Assembly: GCA_049999725.1 (NCBI GenBank)
Contig: JBNGIS010008402.1
Span: 1-23,873, forward strand
DNA from: Haplomitrium mnioides
Lineage: Eukaryota > Marchantiophyta > Haplomitriopsida > Calobryales
Length of the DNA stretch: 23,873 nucleotides
Reading direction: 5' to 3'
Positions within the stretch are counted from its first letter, which is position 1, and each line of letters starts with the position of its first letter. Under the pieces are notes generated by a model. It was not told the origin of the DNA. It worked only from the letters and a program-made list of their open reading frames with translations, and ran no database searches. Positions 19,731 through 23,873 of the stretch are shown in pieces. Both the position numbers and the translations under genes were made by a program.

Positions 19731-19767
19731 ATGCTGATAGCGTGTTATCGCATGAGCGCCACACACA
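19731..19767 (-). promoter_or_regulatory. Conserved motif just inside the 5' LTR, probable primer-binding region
   Basis: On the minus strand the sequence GATAACACGCTATCAGCATG directly follows the LTR end. From memory, plant copia elements with this type of gag and integrase carry a very similar word (AACACGTTATCAGCACGA) immediately after the 5' LTR. The exact tRNA pairing cannot be decided here, and the usual TGGTATCAGAGC primer site is absent. Confidence 0.4.
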
Positions 19768-20230
19768 CATATACACGGGAGTCTCCAAGACGAATGAGTA
19801 GAATGATTGATACATAACTACTTACATAGGGTATATAAAAACCCTATAGCAACAATGAGTTTCTTTTATATATGTAGGCCACTAGCTTTGTATTGAGTAT
19901 ATAAAGAACATGGATTTGTTTGGTATTCATTTACTGGAGTATTTTGAGGTTTCTTTGTGCTACTTAGTGTCGTTAACTTGTATTGTTGTATTTATACTAA
20001 CTTGTATTATTGCATTTATACTAACTTATATATGTATTGTTGTATTTATACTAACTTATATATGTATAGTGTTATACTAACTTATATATGTGTAGTATTA
20101 TAATTGTTATTGTTGTATTTATACTAGCTTGTACATGTGTAGTGTTATAATGGTTTCAAAACTTGGTTTCTCTAAAGAAAGGAGATTACTCCTCTTTAAG
20201 TAAGTACTAAAGAACTTTTGAAGTAATGGA
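19768..20230 (-). mobile_element. Probable 5' LTR remnant of the copia element
   Basis: It ends on the minus strand with CAATCATTCTACTCATTC and CTTGGAGACTCCCGTGTATA, matching the left LTR end. A TATA-like GTTTTTATATACCCTATG lies about 50 bp upstream of that. Further in, GTTTTGAAACCATTATAACACTACAC-like sequence (split by divergence) parallels the GTTTTAATGAGACTACAC of the left LTR. A local tandem repeat of GTATAAATACAACAATAC with CATATATAAGTTA occupies about 19975-20135 and is absent from the left LTR. The distal boundary is not determined. Confidence 0.4.
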
Positions 20231-21019
20231 GTTCTCACTTTGCATTAACTCCAAGAGAGTTAAATTTTCAAGCTTTCATGAATAGAATATAGCGTATATG
20301 TCATATTTTATGAATGAAGATAAGAAGTTTAAGTTGATGCTATAGTTGTCAATAGATAGAGGAGGAGGAGCATTTTGTAACTTAAAATTTTTCTATTGAA
20401 TCTTCTTAATATTTGTATGTTTAACATTCACAAATATTTCTTTTCTCAAATTTTCATGTATAATTTTGTTCATGACTTTATGGTTTTTGTAATGTAATCA
20501 AGATAGCACATCATCTTATCCATAGTAAATTATAGTGTGACATTTTGCAATTCAATGTTAACTTAAACTAAACCTTTTATTTTATATACTCTTTATAATT
20601 GAAATATCGATTTATTTGTTTTTTTATAAGTTGTTGGTAGTTAAGTGATGATAGAAAATTATAGAAGCAAACTCAAACAATTTGAAAGAAGGATTTTGGA
20701 TGATGGTAAAGTTGTAAGATCTTCAAGAAAGTCTTATAGCAAGCCAACAAAAAACAAACATACTAATGACATAGATGGTGAAAGTACAATTACAACAAGA
20801 TAAAGGAGAAGAAAGTAGAGAAACTTTGCTTCCAAAATTGAGCAAGTAGTACGATGGAGCCATTAGAGGAAGTTGCATGGTTGGTGTTGTAGAAGGATGA
20901 GTTTATCAAATTTAGGTTCATCTTTTTTATCATCCAAATGCTTCGGATTTGGAGAAATGATTGTTCTTAAGGTCATTTTAATAAAGCATGCATTTATTTG
21001 GCTATAATAGTAGAAAAAT
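20231..21019. other. AT-rich intergenic DNA, no gene seen
   Basis: The sequence is very AT-rich with frequent stops in all frames. It may include the outer part of the 5' LTR (AAGAGGAGTAATCTCCTTTC on the minus strand near 20180-20200). I see no coding unit, RNA gene or clear repeat. Confidence 0.5.
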
Positions 21020-21240
21020 ACACAAGGAGAGCAACTTTTGTAGAGTGGTTTCACAGAAGGTTTGCTATAAAATTTTAAAGCAATAGATTCTATATTTATT
21101 GCACAAACTAAACTTTGGAAGTTAGAGCAACAAGAAAGTATTGCAATATATATTAAAGAGTTTCAAAATTAACAAGTCCAATTGAAGATATGCTTTAAGC
21201 CAAAGCCTTTGAAATTTTTTGCAAAGGTCATGAACATCAA
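21020..21240 (+). pseudogene. Probable Ty3/gypsy gag relic
   Basis: The plus strand reads RRATFVEWFHRRFAIKF then a stop. After a frame change it reads AQTKLWKLEQQESIAIYIKEFQN, then a stop, then QVQLKICFKPKPLKFF. This resembles the retrotransposon gag core of Ty3/gypsy elements (a TWxxFxxxFxxxF-like segment followed by KLxQxxSVxEYIxEFQ). It is heavily mutated and surrounded by AT-rich DNA with no other recognisable element part. The assignment rests on a short motif only. Confidence 0.35.
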
Positions 21241-22160
21241 GTTTTAACATCAAATCTTACAATGTTTTACTTTATGATATTTATTTGCAAAACAATTACC
21301 TTCACATTGTTTGTTTCATATACGCACACACCCATATATTCCAAAATATTTTCTTCATAAGAAATAATACATACAAAATACATTAAAACATTGATATTAA
21401 TATTTTCAAGTCTTATAACAATATTCATAAGACATAAAATTGATCAAAATATAAAATGTTTTATTAAAAACACATTCAATGAAAAAATAATGCGTAAGCA
21501 TACATGAACTTCATCATTTACAATTTTCAAGCATATGCTTTCAACTTCCAACTACTTACTTAAAGAATGAAAACATATGCTTTCAACTTGCAACTACTTA
21601 CTTAAAGGATGAAAACTAAAAAAGAACTCCCAAATGTCTATGGGCTTTAGTATGTATATTTTCAAAATATTGTTTTATTAAATCAAAATCAAATAGGGAC
21701 TTCTATACATGTATATTATACTCCATCTCTCAAAACTGACATATAATATGTACTCTATAAATCAAAATCAAATACATAATGTTCATGTATATTCTTCCAA
21801 GATCAAAATAAAACAAAAGCAACAATGTGTGCATACATACACTTAGTCTCTCATGAATTTAAAATATGTACTCTAAATACGAAAATCAAACAATGATACT
21901 TAAACAAGAATATACTTCAACATTAAAAAATTTCATGCATGTTTTAATAAGATTAAAAAAAAAGTATGAGTAAGCGAACATAGACTTTATTGCTTTTACG
22001 TTTCCTTTGAGTACTCATAAAATAAATAAAACTAGTGACAGACTTTGTTGTTTTTACATTTAATCTGAGTACTCAAAAGAGAAATAAAATTAACGATGCT
22101 CATGCATGTATAGACTTTGTTGCTATAAAGATCACTAACTTTAGTAAGCAATAACTAAAA
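21241..22160. other. AT-rich intergenic DNA, no gene seen
   Basis: It is AT-rich throughout with no open frame of note. One local duplication is visible: CATATGCTTTCAACTT followed by CAACTACTTACTTAAAG occurs near 21533 and again near 21571 (about 38 bp apart). ACTTTGTTG with TTTTTAC-type words recurs near 21980-22120. Confidence 0.5.
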
Positions 22161-22880
22161 AGAAAGTAAGATATATAGTGCCAAAAAATTCTAGCGCCAA
22201 AAAAATTCATGTCGCTCCCTTGTTCCCGGCCTTAACCTTTTCCGGCCCTGTTTCGAGCCAAGGGAGGACGTGTTCACGGGCTTTTAGGTTCTTTTCTGAG
22301 ATGGCCCCTTACCAGTTACCACTTTCAGACCTTAAGGACTCTTCCTCTCCTTACAGGCCTGTTGTGCTTTTCTCACTCCTCTTCTTCACACACTCAAGTC
22401 AGACATTCAAACATTCACTCAGGTCCACATCCATAACACCCAACTAGCTTTGTGCGATTCTTCCTTTTTATTCTTAAGACCCAATGACTTAGGTCCTGCC
22501 ACCTTATTTGTGCTTGGGCAGAATGGTGCTGGTGACCTGCACAGCTGAACACACAACAGCTCTGAACTCCTCCTTTCAGGGTGGTCACAGGTCTGATACA
22601 ACTATTCCTAACTATCCTAACAGGTTCTAAGTCCTACTCTATGCAACAGAATCAGGAACAGAGAGCATTCACCCCCAGGATACCAGACTTGTGTCAAGGG
22701 ATTGGACTCGCCCTTCAAGTGTGTTCCCAGGGTCTGCTTAGCTGATCTGACTGTCTCCTAATCTAACAATTCAAGGGGACTCACCTGCAGAAGGGAAATC
22801 TAGCTACACATATATGGACAAACATATTTATACAATATACAAGAGAAAACAGAGTCCTTGAAGGCACTCTGGAATTCTAA

Positions 22881-22889
22881 CTATTTATA
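22881..22889 (-). promoter_or_regulatory. TATA box (TATAAATAG) of the candidate minus-strand LTR
   Basis: The minus strand reads GGGAAGTATAAATAGTTAGA, a close match to the plant TATA consensus, in otherwise GC-rich DNA. Transcription would start about 30 bp downstream, near 22850. Confidence 0.45.
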
Positions 22890-23181
22890 CTTCCCTTATG
22901 AGTCCCGCTGCCTTACAACTGCAGCCTAGCAACCCACACACCCTCCTCTCCAGATAGTTTTTCTACTTCCCTCGCGAGAAGCCTTGCTTTTACTTCCTCA
23001 AGCTAGGAAGAGAGTTTCTTTTACTTCCACCTCTGGAAGACAACTTTACCAGTTGTAGGTAGCCCACTCCACCCTCGAGCCTCAACGGGTCATCCCGCGC
23101 AGTGCGCAGGCACTAACGTAGCCCCCCCCTCTCAGCTCCACTTGAAGAAGAATACACACCAGACTGTCCTCCGAACACTTT

Positions 23182-23378
23182 GGGCTGATACCTGCGCACA
23201 AGGAATGGCAGAGACAACCCCAAGCTCCTCACTTGGCGGCCTCTCCCGAAGTCATAACTGGGACTCCCACCCCAATCGCCCCTTGTTGCGATTTCCTTGT
23301 TCTCAGATCGTGATGCTCCTACACAGAAAATGCATAGAAGACCCCAAGTCCTCCCATGGTGGCCTCTCCCGAAGTCCA
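23182..23378. repeat. 123-bp diverged tandem duplication upstream of the TATA box
   Basis: GGCCTCTCCCGAAGTC ends both copies, near 23254 and 23377. It is preceded in each by CCCCAAG, CCTC and AGA-CAACCCC/AGACCCC words and by a CTGCGCACA/CCTACACAGA segment. A separate word TGCGATTCC/TGCGATTTCC recurs near 23287 and 23555. Repeats upstream of a TATA box are common in LTR U3 regions. Confidence 0.6.
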
Positions 23379-23873
23379 AGCTGACGAGAATCCAATCGAG
23401 ACCCTGTATTAGTCACCCTCCGCCCTGGTCCGCCTGCGAGGATGAGGTCACCTGGGTCTCCCCCCAGTCCTCCTCTAAATCCCTCAGTTCCCCTTGAGCG
23501 AGTACCCCTGCTTCACGAGATCTTGTCAAGGAATTCTCATTCCAGCCCCCCTTCGTTGCGATTCCCCGTAGCGTGCAGCCGCCTCGCGCCCTGAGCTTGC
23601 CCGTGCATCAACCTCGAAGAATTCGATGATCGTCAAGGTATACTCCTCTCGCCCGCAGAACTCGCGAGCCCGATCCCACGAAAGGTCGTTAATCCTGTTA
23701 GCTCCCTGGAGCTGGGAGGTGAGGACGTATGGCGCTTGTCAGTTAATCCCATTGCAACGGACAAGTAGCGCGCGCCGCGTGTCTTGCAGTTGATTGAAGG
23801 AAACACCAGGTCAACGGTAACAACTCTGAGGAATCTTGCGGGAAGAGATTCCGCAGATTCCCGCAGGAGCAAG

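Larger units (their letters stand above)
12790..20230 (-). mobile_element. Degenerate Ty1/copia LTR retrotransposon
   Basis: On the minus strand the order is 5' LTR remnant, leader, gag, zinc knuckle, protease, integrase, RT, RNase H and 3' LTR remnant. Integrase precedes RT, which defines the copia superfamily. Both ends carry GAATGAGTAGAATGATTGAT (12812 and 19798), consistent with homologous LTR ends. The element is far from intact: at least ten in-frame stops, several frameshifts, a deletion between integrase and RT, and a repeat domain within RT. The outer boundaries are approximate, because I could not align the LTRs along their full length or find a target-site duplication. Confidence 0.85.
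22169..23873 (-). mobile_element. Candidate LTR or promoter region, minus strand, runs off the window
   Basis: Base composition changes abruptly near 22200 from AT-rich to GC-richer. On the minus strand there is a TATA box at 22881-22889, an AATAAA about 410 bp downstream at 22467-22472, and repeated elements upstream of the TATA box. This is the U3-R-U5 order of a long LTR. The region has no convincing coding frame; the open frames 22178-22447, 23113-23379 and 23633-23872 are not protein-like. It could equally be the promoter and leader of an unrecognised gene. Neither terminus is defined. Confidence 0.35.

Noticed and set aside
23633-23872. 79-codon minus-strand frame at the right edge
   Set aside because: It has no domain or codon pattern suggesting a gene. 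The region looks like LTR or promoter DNA and the frame is cut by the window.

Overview
The window is nuclear DNA of a land plant. The clearest evidence is an uninterrupted 110-codon PHF5A/SF3b14b gene (11237-11569) with the residues I associate with plant versions of this splicing factor. Supporting evidence is a neighbouring spliced gene with short introns of about 100-490 bp and a decayed plant-type Ty1/copia element. I cannot name the species or decide between seed plant, fern and bryophyte. Gene density is very low and most of the window is repeat.

Layout. 1-560: a 36-bp minisatellite inside a charged minus-strand open frame, a polypurine tract and a 35-bp duplication. 613-about 7370: a large tandem array with a 39-bp basic unit and a 51-bp long variant, on the order of 160 copies. 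It reads in one orientation to about 5480 and in the opposite orientation afterwards, with a 10-N assembly gap at 5426-5435. 7370-8070: degenerate border with 72-, 41- and 110-bp duplications. 8601-9486 (perhaps to 10002), minus strand: the 3' exons of an unrecognised coiled-coil gene. It is divergent from PHF5A, which lies on the plus strand at 11237-11569. 12023-12220: a small open frame built on a 66-bp duplication. 12360-12810: a second minisatellite with 30- and 41-bp units that resembles the end of the retroelement LTR next to it.

12790-about 20230, minus strand: one long, broken Ty1/copia element. In transcriptional order it has a 5' LTR remnant, a conserved post-LTR motif, an unusually long (about 1.95 kb) leader, gag, zinc knuckle, protease, integrase, RT, RNase H and a 3' LTR remnant. 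It has many stops, frameshifts, a deletion between integrase and RT, and altered catalytic residues (DSR for DSG in protease, YVDN for YVDD in RT). Its most unusual part is a 266-codon stop-free block (14527-15324) with 18 copies of a GP(L/F)V-type motif. It sits in frame inside the RT coding region, between the MDVxTAYLYG block and the YGLKxSGR block.

20230-22170 is AT-rich with a probable Ty3/gypsy gag relic. 22180 to the end is GC-richer and looks like a minus-strand LTR or promoter region with a TATA box, a polyadenylation signal and 123-bp duplications.

No novel gene system in the sense of a defence or biosynthetic cluster is visible. The most notable structures are the inverted 39-bp array, the in-frame repeat domain inside RT, and a minisatellite apparently seeded from an LTR end.
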